Below are positions 43,810-56,449 of a stretch of 64,000 bases of DNA, piece after piece. Location: positions 248,001 to 312,000 of the forward strand of contig JARGSG010000066.1 in assembly GCA_030374805.1 (NCBI GenBank), written 5' to 3'. The notes below the pieces were generated by a model. It worked only from the letters and a program-made list of their open reading frames with translations. It ran no database searches and was not told where the DNA came from. The translations under genes were made by a program, and so were the position numbers. Origin of the DNA: Gracilaria gracilis. Lineage: Eukaryota > Rhodophyta > Florideophyceae > Gracilariales > Gracilariaceae. Position 1 is the stretch's first letter. Every line of letters starts with the position of its first letter.

Positions 43810-44576
43810 TGTGGAGCAACGCCCTCAGAAGGAGGTTTCGTTTGACTTAGTCATATTCCGACGAGTCGGTCGATCGCCCGTAGTAGGAGGATATGAATAG
43901 TAACAACCACTGTAGTGGGAAGGACACGTGGATTAAAGATGAGTCAGGAGGTTGGTCACATACAGGGAGAACGGGCGCCACGGCGCGTGGGTAATTACCA
44001 TTGGGCGTGGGCCTAATTTAGTTAGTTTATTTAATTAGTGTTGGCGCGACCTCACTACTTAGCCCGGCGGCGACCTCGCCGCCGTGCACAGTAAAGTTCC
44101 CCCAACCAGGGTTGGCTCTATACTTCTTCGCTTTCGGCGGTCATCGACTCCTTCCAGGAGAGATGCTCCGTTGCCTACGGGTAGTGTATCCTCCCTGCGT
44201 CACCTAACCGGACCCATTTGTGGGAGTGTTTTCCGCTTGTGTCGCGTTCGACCCTGTACAGGGATAACCCCTGTGTTTACCGTAGCCTTTTTGCCCTTTT
44301 TTTTTTTCCTTCTTTCCATCCCCCGCTCTCGCCGATCATTTTTCTCTTTTCCCACTTCCATGGAGTCGAGCCTCTCTCGAGAAGCCATTCACCCACACAC
44401 GTTTTGACAACTCCGATCCTTGCTCAACTCTCTACGCCCGTCGTGACGGCTTGGCCTCGGCTTACACCCGACTTCGTCGTGCCTTGCCAGAGAGGCTCTG
44501 TCTGCTGACTACTCTCCTACGGAAGAAGATCTCGGACGTCTTCGTGGTGTCCTTCCGCCTCTGGCGTTGCACTACA
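43810..44576 (+). repeat. Gypsy B 5' LTR
   Basis: 767 bp, TGTGGAGCAACGCC to GGCGTTGCACTACA. About 94 percent identical to 54504-55272. Confidence 0.92.
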
Positions 44577-44579
44577 AAG

Positions 44580-44601
44580 TGGTCTCCCGACCTAGAATCG
44601 G
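44580..44601 (+). other. Gypsy B primer binding site
   Basis: TGGTCTCCCGACCTAGAATC plus two bases, three bases after the LTR, identical to copy A. It is complementary to a tRNA with acceptor strand TCGGGAG followed by A and CCA. Confidence 0.78.
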
Positions 44602-44696
44602 ATATTTGGTTTACCCCACACTCGTGTGCGTTTTCCCTCTTTGAGGTTTCGTTTCTACTTCTGGAAGTTTTCCGTCGCTTGGCTGGTTGAGAAATC

Positions 44697-46895
44697 ATGT
44701 CTCGAAAACCGTCTGAGACGAAAGCTGCGGTTACTCGCAGTCGTTCCCACAGTGGTGGTGTCGCAGGGGATCATTGGTACGTCTCACGTTTCCCCAGGCG
44801 TGCTGGTTCCACCCTTGGTGTGAATAATCCGTCCAAGACATCGGGCCAACAACCGGTGTACAGGACACTTCCCTTTGCCCCGTTGCTTCCCCCTACTGAT
44901 GGTGCTGGTCCGGCCCTGGCCGTTACTGCTGCAGCTCCGTCTGCTACGGCTACACCCGCGGCCGCGGTGGTTCAGCCCCATCGGGAGAAGGATGACACCC
45001 TCCAGAGTACAGCTCTGGACGAGCATTTGCGTCAGCTGCGCACTGCTCACAACTCCCTTGTAGAGGTGGTCAACATTCTACGCCAACAGGCGGAAGACTC
45101 CCCTGCAACGGGTATTTCTGAGGATCTTCGTACGTTACGGTTCGACGTCAACAAAATGTTGGAGTGCTTTGGTAAATCCGCCGCCTTCGTAGAAGGAATT
45201 CAGGACCGATTTGATCGTGTAAGAGATCGCCTGGAGATGCTGGAGCAAACCATTCCTATGGATGCTGCCACTCCGGCGGAGGCCGTCGCTGTGTCGCACA
45301 GAGCCAAGACCTTGGCACGCGAGAAGAACCGCCGCAACCGGGAGGGCCAGCAGAACGATCAGGGTTCAGGCTCGTCGACTTCGTCGGATGCGGACCCGAA
45401 CAATTCGGAAAATGCTGACTCGTCGGACTCGTCGTCTGACGAAGACCGTGCTATACGGGCGTCACGCTCTAAGCGGTCTGCAGTCACGCAAAGTGCGGTT
45501 CGTGCTCGTGCAAAAGGACGGAAGCACGCGGGATTGAAAGTCCTGAAGCCCACCAACCCTCTCTAAGATGATCTGTTGTCATACCGGTATTACCGTTTGA
45601 AAGACTCCTCTTTGGATCGAACACCCCGTGGTACGGGCAAGGTGAAGGACTGCATCAAACGGATGCAGCTCTCGCTTCGTAACCAGTTGTTTACTGGAGT
45701 AGACCCAATCTTGGTGCTAGATTTTCTCGCCCGCTTCGTCGCGGAAGCCGATATACTCGGGATGAATGAGGGACAGGCCTACATTGCCTTACCGTATTTC
45801 TTACGTGGTGTGGCCGAGGACTAGTATCACTCTGTAAGAGGTTCTTCGCGGGCCTCCGAAGGAGAGGTTACTTGCTGGCCCGAAGCAGTGCAATATCTGT
45901 TACGGTCATACGCCACAAATGGTGCCATTCAGTCGGCGATACTCGCTCGGCGAGACACACGTCAACGCTCAGGCGAAACGGAAACCGATTCTTCGGTACG
46001 CCTGAACAAGGCTTTCCACCGTTGTGGTAATGTCTATCCCGCTACAGAGCGTTGTACGATGTTCATCGACGGACTCGACCCGGCTATCCGGACCCTGGTG
46101 GCCCGCTATCGCGAGGATAGGAAGAAGATCACCTACCTGGAGCTCATCCAGTATGCACGAGCCCAAGGTGACTCCCTCCGCGCCAGAGCTCCGAGTACTC
46201 GGTCTAAGTCCGCCAAGGCGTTGTTGATGGAAACAAAATCCCCATCTCTGTCGCTCGTCGCGGATGAAGCACCTCCGAAGGAGTACGATAGCTTCCAGCT
46301 AGCCCACGGCGATATCGACTCCATTCCGACAACGGACCTCCCGTCGACGACGGACGCCTCCTTCGAGACCGCTCAGGACGGCACCGTGCTTTATGCCGAT
46401 GGCACCCGAGTTCGCGGGCCTTACATCCCGTACTCGAACGGAGGAACCCGCTTCCAACGACCAGGATGGCAGGACAGCCGCCCAGCGGGACGTTTCACGG
46501 ATAACCGGAGTGGGTCCCTTCGACAGGGTATGCAAGCATTGATAGCGTTGATATGCCATCTCTGCTATACCTATGGTCACACGTCACCCGAATTCCTTCT
46601 CTCCCTGAGAGACCTGGGCAAGGTGACGGTGAACTATGAGGCCCTCATCACTGAGGAGAAGCGTTCCGTCCCAATGACGTCGTATCTCCGCGCCAAGACG
46701 GATTTCGCCCACGTCGTACCGACAGCGCCGACCTACCAGCCTGCTGCGGCACAGCCGGCTCATCCGGTAGCACCGGTACACCGCGTCGTGGACGATCCAA
46801 ACACCGCTGTCGCGGGACCCCGAAGCCAACGTTCCCAAGCACTCGTGGTCGAGGAACCTGAGCAGCCGCCGCAGGCGGAAGCCCAGGGAAACTAA
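44697..46895 (+). pseudogene. Gypsy B gag fossil
   Basis: Starts MSRKPSETKAAVTRSRSHSG at 44697, about 120 bases after the LTR, and is colinear with gag of copy A. It has an Ala/Pro-rich start, a helical part (RQQAEDSPATGISEDLRTLR), a Ser/Asp stretch, a basic stretch, then retrotransposon gag (ETETDSSVRLNKAFHRCG). Broken. Confidence 0.82.
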
Positions 46896-46954
46896 ACGAG
46901 GGAGTCTCCCATTCGGGAGAGACGTTCTCAGAGCAGAGGCTGCCGACGTCCGAA

Positions 46955-48124
46955 GTGACGCCGCCTCGCTCCCCGAGGAAGGTCCTTTCGAGGAAAGACG
47001 CCGCTGACGCGGACTTGGAACACTTGGGTGTTCTACGTCGACCGTGGATACGGGTAAAGAAAAACCGGTTCCCGGATAGAGTCCTCGTGATGCCCAAACG
47101 TAACTATAAAGTTTACGCCGACCTCGGCCTCAGTACCCAGTTTATGGTGCGCACTCTCACGGTATTAGACACCGGTGCAGGGCCGAACTTTATCGTGGAG
47201 TCCTTCCTGCCACCACTGGTGCGGACACGTATTCGCCGCGAAGCGACGCCCGAAGTCGCCGACGCGAATAACGACCCGTTAACAACGGTGGGAACAATCG
47301 ACTTAGTCGTGCGTTTGGGGACCTCCGTGGTCAAGCTCGACTTTGTGGTATGTCGGTCATTGGCTGCCCCAATTATTTTGGGATGTGATTACTGCGACAG
47401 ATTCTTTGACGCAATCAGACCCCGCCTCAGGCGTGTGGAATTCGAAGACGGTTCGTCGGTCTCGATAGTTCGTCGGCCACTGAAGCGTGCATCGAGGAAA
47501 CAAGTTCCACTACCTGCTGCGCAGGAACCACCACCGGCGACTCGTGAGTCCACAAAACTCCGCCTCGCAGCGTCGGTATGCATTCCACCAGAATCCCAAG
47601 TAATGGTGCAGGTCCATTCCCGTCAACACGGCCTTCGGGTTATTCAACCCATTTCCTTGTTGTACGAGAAGTATCATCTCGCAGTGGCGAACGGTGTTGC
47701 ACAGGTGTCACCTAATGCTCCTTTCCGGATACTTGTTGCCAATCTTGGCAACAACCCCCAGTATCTGGTAAAGAACCAAGTCATTGGATCGGTCACACCG
47801 CACCCACTCGCGATGCTCCTTACCCGAATGACGGCTGCCAATGTCCTCGGTTTGGTTTCCTCAAAACAGGGCGAAAATCCGGGACAACCCGATGCTCCGT
47901 CTAAGGAGGGGGAGAATACTCCCTTCACAACTCCGGTTTCAACGGATAAATTGTCGAGTGACTCGGAAACCGCGCCTGCGCCAGCATCCGATACGGAACA
48001 TGGCCCAACGAGCTATGACCGGATTGATCTCGTGAAGGCTCTTGAGGAGTTCGATCTCGGCCACGTGCCGGAATCACACCGTGAACGTCTGAGAGATATG
48101 TTACGGGAATTTACCCCAATGTAG
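46955..48124 (+). pseudogene. Gypsy B aspartic protease region fossil
   Basis: Contains LTVLDTGAGPNFIVESF (about 47155-47205), the retropepsin active site, and VVCRSLAAPIILGCDYCDRF. The following 200 residues form the linker to RT, with YDRIDLVKALEEFDLGHVPE at its end. Confidence 0.85.
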
Positions 48125-48129
48125 GATGG

Positions 48130-49470
48130 ATCTCTTGGTGAGATAAATACAACGGAACACCGGATTGATTTGCTACCGGACGCGCGACCCGTTTGGCAAC
48201 CCCCTTACAGGGCAGGACCGAAGGCTCGGGAAGAAGAGCAGTTCCAAGTGGACAAGATGCTCCGCGCAGGCCTGATTGAGCCCGCTCAGTCACCCTAAGC
48301 GTCCCCAGTAGTACTGGCAATCAAGGCCGACGGAACCTGGAGGTTCTGTGTCGACTACCGCCGGCTCAATGCCGTGACGATCAAGGACACGTACTAAATC
48401 CCCGCATAGACGCCTTTATCGATTCGCTCGGAAACGCAACCGTATTCACGGCATTGGACGCCAATCGGGGATATTTGCAAGTCCGCGTAATGGAGGAAGA
48501 CCGCGATAAGACCGCGTTTGTATGTCACTCTGGGTCTTTCCGCTTCAAGCGTATGCCGTTTGGTCTCACCAACGCCCCCGCTACATTTCAGCGTGCTATC
48601 GACATCCTGTTGAACCGCTTTAAGTGGCGGACGTGTCTAGTTTACCGATGACATAATTGTCTTCTCCAGTAATCTGGACGATCATCTCACCCACGTAAGG
48701 GAGGTAATGACCACACTGCGTGACGCAGGAATTTCCCTCAAACTGAGGAAGTGTTAATTCTTCACAGACATTGTGAAGTATCTGGGCCACGTTATCCATC
48801 CAGGACGGTTGTAGATCAAAAAAGCTCGAGTGAAGTCCCTTGCCAAGGCGAAGGAACCGCGAACCCAAACGGAATTGCGCTCCTTCTTGCGATTGGTCAA
48901 CGTCTACCGACGGTTCGTCCCGAATTTCTCGGATATCGCGGCACCCCTCAACGCACTACTGCGAAAAGGCCAGCCACCGAAACTGGTACCCTTCACGCCT
49001 GTCGAGACAGAGGCGTTTAACTCCTTGAAAGAGGCTGTCACATCTGCTCCGATTCTATCGTTGCCAAAACCCGGACTACCGTACTCCGTGGACACGATTC
49101 GAGAGACTACCAAGTGGGTTGCGCTCTTTTCCAAACTACCCCCGAAGGGGAACGTAAGCCCATTGGTTACTGGTCGTGTTCGCTCAACGTTCATGAACGG
49201 AATTACTCCGTTTCGGAGAAAGAGCGCCTCGCCGTTGTGTGGACTCTGGCAACTATTCGCCCCTATCTTATGGGTGTGCACTTTACCGTGTACACGGACG
49301 ATTCCTCGCTGAGGTGGTTAATGAACATCTCCGAACCGTCGGGACGCCTCATGCGATGGAGGCTCCGCCTAGCGGAATTCGAATTTAAAGTCGTGTACAA
49401 AAAGGGAGCGCTGAACACGAAAGCCGACGCACTGTCGAGATTGCCCACGAATGGGGAAGCTCTGCCCTCG
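48130..49470 (+). pseudogene. Gypsy B reverse transcriptase and RNase H fossil
   Basis: RT signatures FTALDANRGYLQV and RMPFGLTNAPATFQ, the thumb motif RLVNVYRRFVPNFSDIAAPL, then RNase H with YSVSEKERLAVVWTL, TVYTDDSSLRWLM and LNTKADALSRLP. Part of a broken element. Confidence 0.9.
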
Positions 49471-49559
49471 GGAGACGATGAGATCCCTCGTTTCGTCACT
49501 GACGAGGTGGACACGGAAGATCCGGAAGGTGAACTCGACATTTGGCCAAGAGACTTGGA

Positions 49560-50700
49560 ATTAGACGATTATTGGAACGAACTACTCGTGGAAAACGAAA
49601 ATGGGGCTCATAAGCCTCTACCGGGGAGTTTTGTCCCAGTAACACCGGAGGAAATGGTCCGAGAACAGCATGGCGACCCGTTCTGCGTGAACATTCGTGC
49701 CCGTTTAAACGGTGGTGCGGTCCTCTCGTTTGAGGTCAACGACATCGGCTATCTCATAAGAATGGTCGAGTCTAACCCACAAGTGGTGGTCCCTGACACG
49801 CTGCAAACGCGGGTACTCCAACTATCGCATTACGCGAAGCTGGGTGGCCACGCAGGTGGAAGGAAGTTATACCTAACCAAGAGAAGGGACTTCTACTGGG
49901 GCGCCATGGCAGTCGATTGCTACGCAACAGTGCGGCTCTGCACTGAGTGCGCAAAAAACCGGGTGAAGCTCCGGAAGAACTTAAAGAAGATGAGGCTATT
50001 CCCCGCAAGGGGCCTCTTGAGTTCCTCGCAATCGATATACTCGGACCACTTTTGATGACCAGGAGAGGCTATAAATTCTTACTCGTTATTACAGATCGCT
50101 TCTTGAAACTGGTTCGAACTGTACCTCTGAAGAAGATATCCGCATTCACGGTCACCCAGGCCTTCGTGAGGCACTGGATTTTTGTCTACGGTCCGCCGGT
50201 GGAAGTACTCTCCGATACGGGGAAACAGTTCGCATCGCGATTCTTCCAGGATGTTTGTCGCATCCTGGATGTTAAGAACCTCCTCACTACGACCTATCAT
50301 CCCCATTGTAATGGGCAAGCCGAACGGTTCAACCGGACAATGTTAGCTGCTCTCCGTTCTTACCTTGCTGATCACCCAAAGACATGGGACTTGTACACTG
50401 ACGCGCTGACGTTCTCGTACAACACGCAGGTATATAGAACTACCGGTGTCTCACCGTTTGAGTTAGTAATCTCCCGTACGCCCCCGCCCGTGGCGTTGGA
50501 ATCACAGCCTACGCTGGGTATTTACCCTTCTGTGGGTGACTACCGCCAGAAATGGAAGACTTGGCTAACCAAGTTAGTCCCCCCCGCTCGCCAGTTCATG
50601 GCGAGAGCTCAAGCCGCTTACAAGCGTGAATTTGATGCTCGCTTGCCAGGAAGGACAACGCGGCCAATCAAGGTGGGCAACTACGTCTTCGTATGAAAGG
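49560..50700 (+). pseudogene. Gypsy B integrase fossil
   Basis: Zinc-binding start (HYAKLGGHAGGRKLYL, LCTECAKNRVKL), then a core with FLAIDILGPLLM, VEVLSDTGKQFAS and CNGQAERFNRTM. It is followed by the C-terminal segment leading to the extension. Part of a broken element. Confidence 0.88.
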
Positions 50701-50759
50701 AATACTATAATCCTGAAAAAAAGAAGCGCCATAGGCTCTCGCCAGTGGCGGATGGACCG

Positions 50760-52300
50760 TTCAAGGTAATCTCCGCCACGGAGGACACAGTGGTACTGGA
50801 CATAAAGGACACGCATGGGCGGATCTTCCGCGACCGCGTAGTCTCTGCTCCGCCACCCTCGTCCGAGGTCCTACTGGCACCTGCCAGCCCCGTGTCGACG
50901 TAATCAGCTACCCCAGAGACAATCGCGTTAAATCCCCCTGTGTTTCTACCACCCCCAAATCGGGGACTGTCCGACCTCCCGATGGCATTGGACAAATCGA
51001 CGACATCGGACCACATCCCCGGCCAAACTGGCCAGTCAACAACCCAACACACTCGTGGGGACGCTACCCGCGCAGCGGAACTCTCAATCCCATCTCCTGC
51101 CGCTCCGTCTAACGAGGGGGAGGAGGTCACTTCTGCTGAAGGTAAATCGCCGTCGCAACGGGAAGAGGACATCCGTGGTATACGGCAAGCTGCGGCCACA
51201 CCGTAAATCTTGCCATAGAAGCCGTGTCCGTCGCGGGAACCCACCGCGTCTGGCTTTTCAGGCCCAAGTACGGGAGCCTTAGCCACGCCAAAAGCGTCTG
51301 ATGTACTCGCAGAAGCGGACGAGACAACCCCACTCTCGCCCAACGCGAGCCGCGATTGCATTATGGCACCAGCTCAGCTGGGGGACACGGAACTAACCCC
51401 GTTAGGGACGGACCCGAACAATCGGTAACACGCGTCCACTGCAACGGCAGACGCGACGCTGAAACACACCGCTGGACGCGGGACGGTAACCCCGGTACGT
51501 AGGGGGGACGACATTGCAGAGTCACGCATGGCTGTGCGAGTTCCAAGTGTCTCGGTAGATCTTGGCATCGTCGCCAGAGAAAAACCGCTAACCCGGGATG
51601 TTGCTCTCGTCATGGACGGTGAGGGCACGCCACTAGAGGCGGAAATTCTCCAAGTGCCGGGTGAAGCACGCGCTGGACCCAGCACTGCTGGAAGCCCCAC
51701 AAGGAACCCGAAATCGCCGGAAGTAGCCGTTCAAAACGGATCGCCACGGCGCCACCACTTGGCACGTGCCGCGATGGACACCACGTCAAGGGATGTGGAA
51801 CGTCCCACGGTGCGCTACGGCAACGCGCTGGTGGAGTCACGTGCAAGAACGGAGAATGCGCGCGGCGCTGTACCACTCGCAGCGCAGCGTCGGAAAGCCG
51901 CAACGAGCTCGTCGGAATCACCGTCAAAACGGGTTGAAGCATGCAAACGTGCGGTACGCAGATCGGAAACCCCACCTCCCCGGAGGACCACTCGGTTAAC
52001 CGCGTCGCGCGAAGCAACACCCGAGTTGGAAAATTCCCCTTCGCAGGGCAATGAACGCTCAGCGGTAACGACAACTCGGCAGGTCCGGCAGGTTTATGTA
52101 CAGGAGTACATTGTCGACCGAACTGTCGGTCATTCCTGGAACCAGGAGGGTATACTTCGCTACCACGTTCGTTGGTACATGTATGATCCGGCTCAGGACA
52201 CTGCCGAGCCGATCGAGCACCTCTCGCGTTCAAAGGTGCTCCAATATCACCGCCGAACGGGAACAGCTCCTCCAGCGACGCTGGGAAATGCCCAAGTGGG
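50760..52300 (+). pseudogene. Gypsy B pol C-terminal extension and chromodomain
   Basis: A charged Pro/Arg/Ser-rich extension colinear with copy A, ending in a better preserved chromodomain at 52104-52262 (EYIVDRTVGHSWNQEG, LRYHVRWYMYDP, EPIEHLSRSKVLQYHRRTG). The aromatic positions of the methyl-lysine cage are partly kept. Confidence 0.78.
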
Positions 52301-52602
52301 ATGCTGGAACCATGGAAACGGGAAGAATGGAAGAGAACACGTCATGGACGGGAAGATGTCACCACTCGCGCGCCCATATCCCGACCACGGTCGTGCATAT
52401 TGTTTCTCGAACAAACCTCAAACGGGTTTTCACCCAGCTTGCTGGTGATCACATGGCAAGCATGGTTCTCCCTTTTGGAACGGTGTGCATTTCCGCGCGC
52501 ACCGCGTAAATAGCCGTTTCACGACCAAGAACTACAAACACACGTCTTAGACGGAAGAGTCCAACAAACAGGTGGTTTATTTGGTACTACTCTGACCCAG
52601 TC

Positions 52603-54513
52603 TTACTGGTTGTTTTCACTCCCCTCGTTGGAAGGTTGGACCTCGCCAAGGCGTTGCGCAAGTGCGTCTCGCATCGCGGCCATATCGTTGGTCGCCGTGT
52701 TGGCGCCGAGACCCACTCCGCAGGGGAACTGAGCCACGATCTCACCTGGGTTCGCCCCCGTTTGGGGAGTATTTCCGGCAGCCGCCGTGGCAGTCGGAGC
52801 AGCCGAAGCCGATGCTGACGCTGACGCTGACCCCCCAGCAGCGGGCTCAGACTTCTGTGGTACAGGTTCGTCATTCTCCGGAGGAGTGCCGACAACCATC
52901 AAGTCGTCATCACCGCCCGCCGCGTTGGGTTCATTGTCCCACATGGGTCCGCTGTTCCCGCTTGAGCGGTAGTAGTCGTATGAATCGACGAACCCAATTG
53001 GGTGACCTATTGGGATCTCCCTCTGAGCATTCCGGAGTTCAGCCGCTCCGCTAGCGGAAAACTCCCATTGTTTTCACGTATCGAAATAGATGAAGTCTCC
53101 CGCTAAAGCAGTATTGCACCCCATGCCTGGGCCGTGTCTCCCACCACCGGTGAGCCTGCCGCTCTGCTCGATCGGGACCGTTTTCCAGTCGACATTGTCG
53201 ATGTAATCGAGAAGCTGGAGAACTTTTTTGGCGTCAGCCTGACCCCCAAGGGGGATGGGGAGATCCAGTTGACGGATACCGGCCCGCACTCGCGGAGGAA
53301 GGAACCACAGTCTGTACTGGTCGTAGGCCTCGTTGAGGGTATATGCCGCAGCGCAGACGGCCCACTCGGTGACTAAAACCGACCACAGCCCAATACGCGG
53401 ATCTGTAAGGAGTTATGAACCTAAATAGGTGAACAACGGGGGCAGCCCTATGTAGCACCCCCGGCATGCCTCGAGCTGAGCCCACCAGGCTGGCAGAGGG
53501 ACGTACCGACCTCGTCGGTGAGCGGGAGCGATGCGCTTTACTTCCACGTTTTGGTACGGAATGAAGTACCCCAACCGGGAACGGCAGCGACGCTCAAATC
53601 GGATAAAGTCCTGAAGGAAGGAGGATCGGTGACGACGCGCAAGGTAGCGGAATTCAGCCCGGATGATCGGCTTCTGCCCGCAAAGGGCTTCTTTTTGGAT
53701 AGCCGGGAATCCCCGCCAAGCGAAGGTCTCTAACGGCGACAGCCGGTCGCAATAGCCCATCTCCCCGCGAGTGCGGTAGTTTTCGATATCTAATCTCATC
53801 TCTCGCGGAATTTGGAACTCGAATGGAGCCCGGTTTTGCCGTTGGTACCCGATCCGCACAGTCGCTGCGTGAGCCTTAGCTCGGGACTCGCCCGCATAGC
53901 GGGGAACCTGTTGTGCAGGCACGGCAACACGCCGGTGCCAATCCCAAGAAGTGGTAACCATTGCCGGCAAGTCCCCGGGGAGGTGCTCGTTGCCGTCGGT
54001 ATACTAAGAAATCAGTTCTTCTTCAAACACCGAGATCGGGTGAAACTACGGCGCCAGCCGGACGCGCATCGCGCCTTGCCGATTGTTCAGGTTGAGCCCC
54101 ACAAAGGAGTCGTAGGATGGCCAAGTGCCGCCCGTCCCGGAGCCGGTGGACGCCCCCGATTGGGATGGAATCGCCACCGTCCTGGACGGAAGACCACGGT
54201 TCGCACTGGACTCCTGCCCGCTTTTTGGTAAGGGCACAAAACGGAACCCGGTGAATCCCCCGGTGGAGGGTTGTTGGTTACCGCTCATAGTAAGATCGAC
54301 GAGAGAAGTCGGAGGAGGAAGGTCGCTGGTAACCGAGGTGTCAGGAGAAGGCGTTGGAGGGATGGAGACTGCGAAAGCAGGAGCGCGCGTTGACGGCGGA
54401 CGGAAGATTTCCGGCAAGCCGGACGAGGGCGTGCTTTTATCCCCCATGGGTGTCGTCGTCGCTTCTTTCTTCGAGGTGATGCTCCCGCCAAAGGATGAGG
54501 ACGTGTGGAGCAA
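52603..54513 (-). pseudogene. Antisense gene of gypsy B, unknown function (fossil)
   Basis: Same gene and same place as 5900-7744 in copy A: opposite strand to pol, starting next to the 3' LTR and ending shortly after the chromodomain region. The middle part is about 80 percent identical in protein to copy A, with conservative changes (APFEF-IP-EMR, YCDRLSPLETFAWRGFP, PAWWAQLEACRGCYI); the ends diverge more. Broken in this copy. Family unknown; not an envelope by any visible feature. Confidence 0.8.
54490..54503 (+). other. Gypsy B polypurine tract
   Basis: AAAGGATGAGGACG directly before the 3' LTR, at the same place as the tract in copy A. Confidence 0.6.
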
Positions 54514-55272
54514 CGCCCTCAGAAGGAGGTTTCGTTTGACTTAGTCATATTCCGACGAGTCGGTCGATCGCCCGTAGTAGGAGGATATGAATAGTAACAA
54601 CCACTGTAGTGGGAAGGACACGTGGATTACGGATGAGCCAGGAGGTTGGCCACATACACGTAGAACGGGCGCCACGGCGCGTGGGTAATTACCACTGGGC
54701 GTGGGCGTAATTTAGTTAGTTTATTTATTTAGTGTTGGCGCGAGCTCACTACTTGGCTCGGCGGCGATCTCGCCGCCGTGCACAGTGAAGTTCCCCCGAA
54801 ACAGGGTTGGATCTATACTTCTTCGCCTTCGGCGGTCATCGACTCTTTCCAGGAGAGAGGCTCCGTTGCTTATGGGTAGTGCATCCTCCCTGCGTCACCT
54901 GACAGGACCCATTCGCGGGAGTGTTTTCCGCTTCTGTCGCGTTCGACCCTGTACAGGGATAACCCCGGTGTTTACCGTAGCCTTTTTGCCCTTTTCTTTT
55001 TTTCCTTCTTTCCATCCCCCGCTCTCGCGGATCCCTTTTTTCTTTTCCCACTTCCGTGGAGTCGTGCCTCTCTCGAGGACCCGTTCACCCACACACGTTT
55101 TGCCAACTCCGATCCTTGCTCAACTCTCTACGCCCGTCGTGACAGCTTGGCTTCGGCTTACACCCGACTTCATCGTGCCTTGCCAGAGAGGCTCTGTATG
55201 CTGACTACCCTCCTACGGAAGAAGATCTCGGACGTCTTCGTCGTGTCCTTCTGCCTCTGGCGTTGCACTACA
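54504..55272 (+). repeat. Gypsy B 3' LTR
   Basis: 769 bp, same termini as 43810-44576, about 45-50 differences from it by eye. Confidence 0.92.
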
Positions 55273-56362
55273 AGAGAATTAACGGCCGATATCTGATATG
55301 AGAATTGTTGAATAGATGCGCTGTATCTCTATAGAGATTCCCTATTCGAAGGGTTTGTGTTCTTCTAAACGTATTCAATAAGTAGCTATCTACGTATATA
55401 TATCCCTATTCGGCAGCGTAGAGTTCTAAATATGTGCCACTTACACACTTACATTGGGTTCAAAAACTAGCATGAACGGAATTAACACGCTAGTTTGTCT
55501 TCCATCCAAACTAGCAATGATGGAAATAATCGTGAATGATTCTTTCCACACAAACTAGCACAAGGGGAAATGTGGAACTATATTCGGAAATTATGCACAT
55601 CCAAATTTGGATACGTTCACCGGTTTTCGATCATTTTATTTTGTTCATTTTTGACACTAAAACTAGCATTCTGATCACACCTACGTGACAGAACAGTCGC
55701 CAAGTACTATTCTGATCGGCAACGTTTCTATGCAAAACGAGACTGAAGACGCATTTCAGACGGGCTCATTCTTGTCTTTAAAAATCTGGGCCCACAGATT
55801 CGCTGGAAGACTGTTCCCCGTAGAGAATCTTGGTCCCTTGTTTCTCATTCCGTTGCTTTATAGCCAGACTTCTCGGATCTATGGTTCTTATTACCCTCCA
55901 ATTTCGACCGAGACCAGAGATGTACAACCTACTGCTCTGGTTGCGAGGACCTTTTTGTAGGCCAAGAGAGAGTTCGAAACGCTTTTAGTTCACCGTTTTT
56001 CACATGCTACCACACCACTTCGAAATTAGATCAAGACATGTTCTTACTACTGGGGGTTTCCAGCATGCTGCATACTTTGTGAATAATCCGCTGTGCACCG
56101 CGTCATCGATGGGACAAATGGTTGTCGGTACATACATTTCATATTTCATGGAGGTTGGAAACTGCTCTTCCCATTGGACGCTTAGAAGCTTACGTCAGCC
56201 TGGAACAAAGATCAGGAAGATTCCTCGTGGGGGTTGGTTCGAATTCTTCTCGTGTCCAAACTATACGTATGTGACCATGTGTAGCTGCTGTCAGCTGCAG
56301 CTGGCGGTCACAGAGGGTCACGATAACAACTCCGGCAGTGTGGCTCGAGGTCACCACACCGT
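55273..56362. other. Spacer right of gypsy B
   Basis: AT-rich at first. A 91-codon frame at 55685-55960 has no recognisable domain, and no gene is supported. A cluster of short repeats lies at 55464-55668. Confidence 0.4.
55464..55668. repeat. Cluster of five AAACTAGCA motifs
   Basis: AAACTAGCA at 55464, 55508, 55552 and 55660, plus an inverted CGCTAGTTT at 55488. The first three direct copies are spaced 44 bases apart. It could be subterminal transposon repeats or binding sites for one protein. Confidence 0.5.
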
Positions 56363-56449
56363 GAGCGGCCATACCTCAATCGGTAACCACCTTCGTGTGC
56401 TTTTTGTGTGGACCCGGGGTTCGTGGTTCGAACCCCGGCCCTGCCGCTC
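56363..56449 (+). ncRNA. tRNA-like hairpin, possible SINE head
   Basis: 87 bases with paired ends GAGCGGC and GCCGCTC, an A-box-like ACCTCAATCGGTAACC and a B-box GGTTCGAACCC. The B-box lies in a perfect 10-base stem (CCGGGGTTCG with CGAACCCCGG, loop TGGTT). The T-loop is not at the right distance from the acceptor strand for a working tRNA, and no clear anticodon arm is seen. Best read as a tRNA-derived remnant or the Pol III head of a SINE. Confidence 0.35.

Larger units (their letters stand above)
43810..55272 (+). mobile_element. Ty3/gypsy chromovirus-type element, copy B
   Basis: An 11.46 kb element on the plus strand, same family and order as copy A but in opposite orientation, 27 kb away. 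Its LTRs differ by about 6 percent by eye, so it is clearly older than A. Flanking five bases are AAAGA and AGAGA, matching at 4 of 5. All parts are recognisable; it is broken, with many breaks. Confidence 0.92.

Noticed and set aside
3176-55272. Repeat-induced point mutation as the cause of the decay
   Set aside because: Differences between gypsy LTR pairs are of all kinds and include small indels; there is no excess of C-to-T change visible by eye.
56363-56449. A working tRNA gene
   Set aside because: The T-loop sequence is too far from the acceptor strand and no anticodon arm can be drawn.
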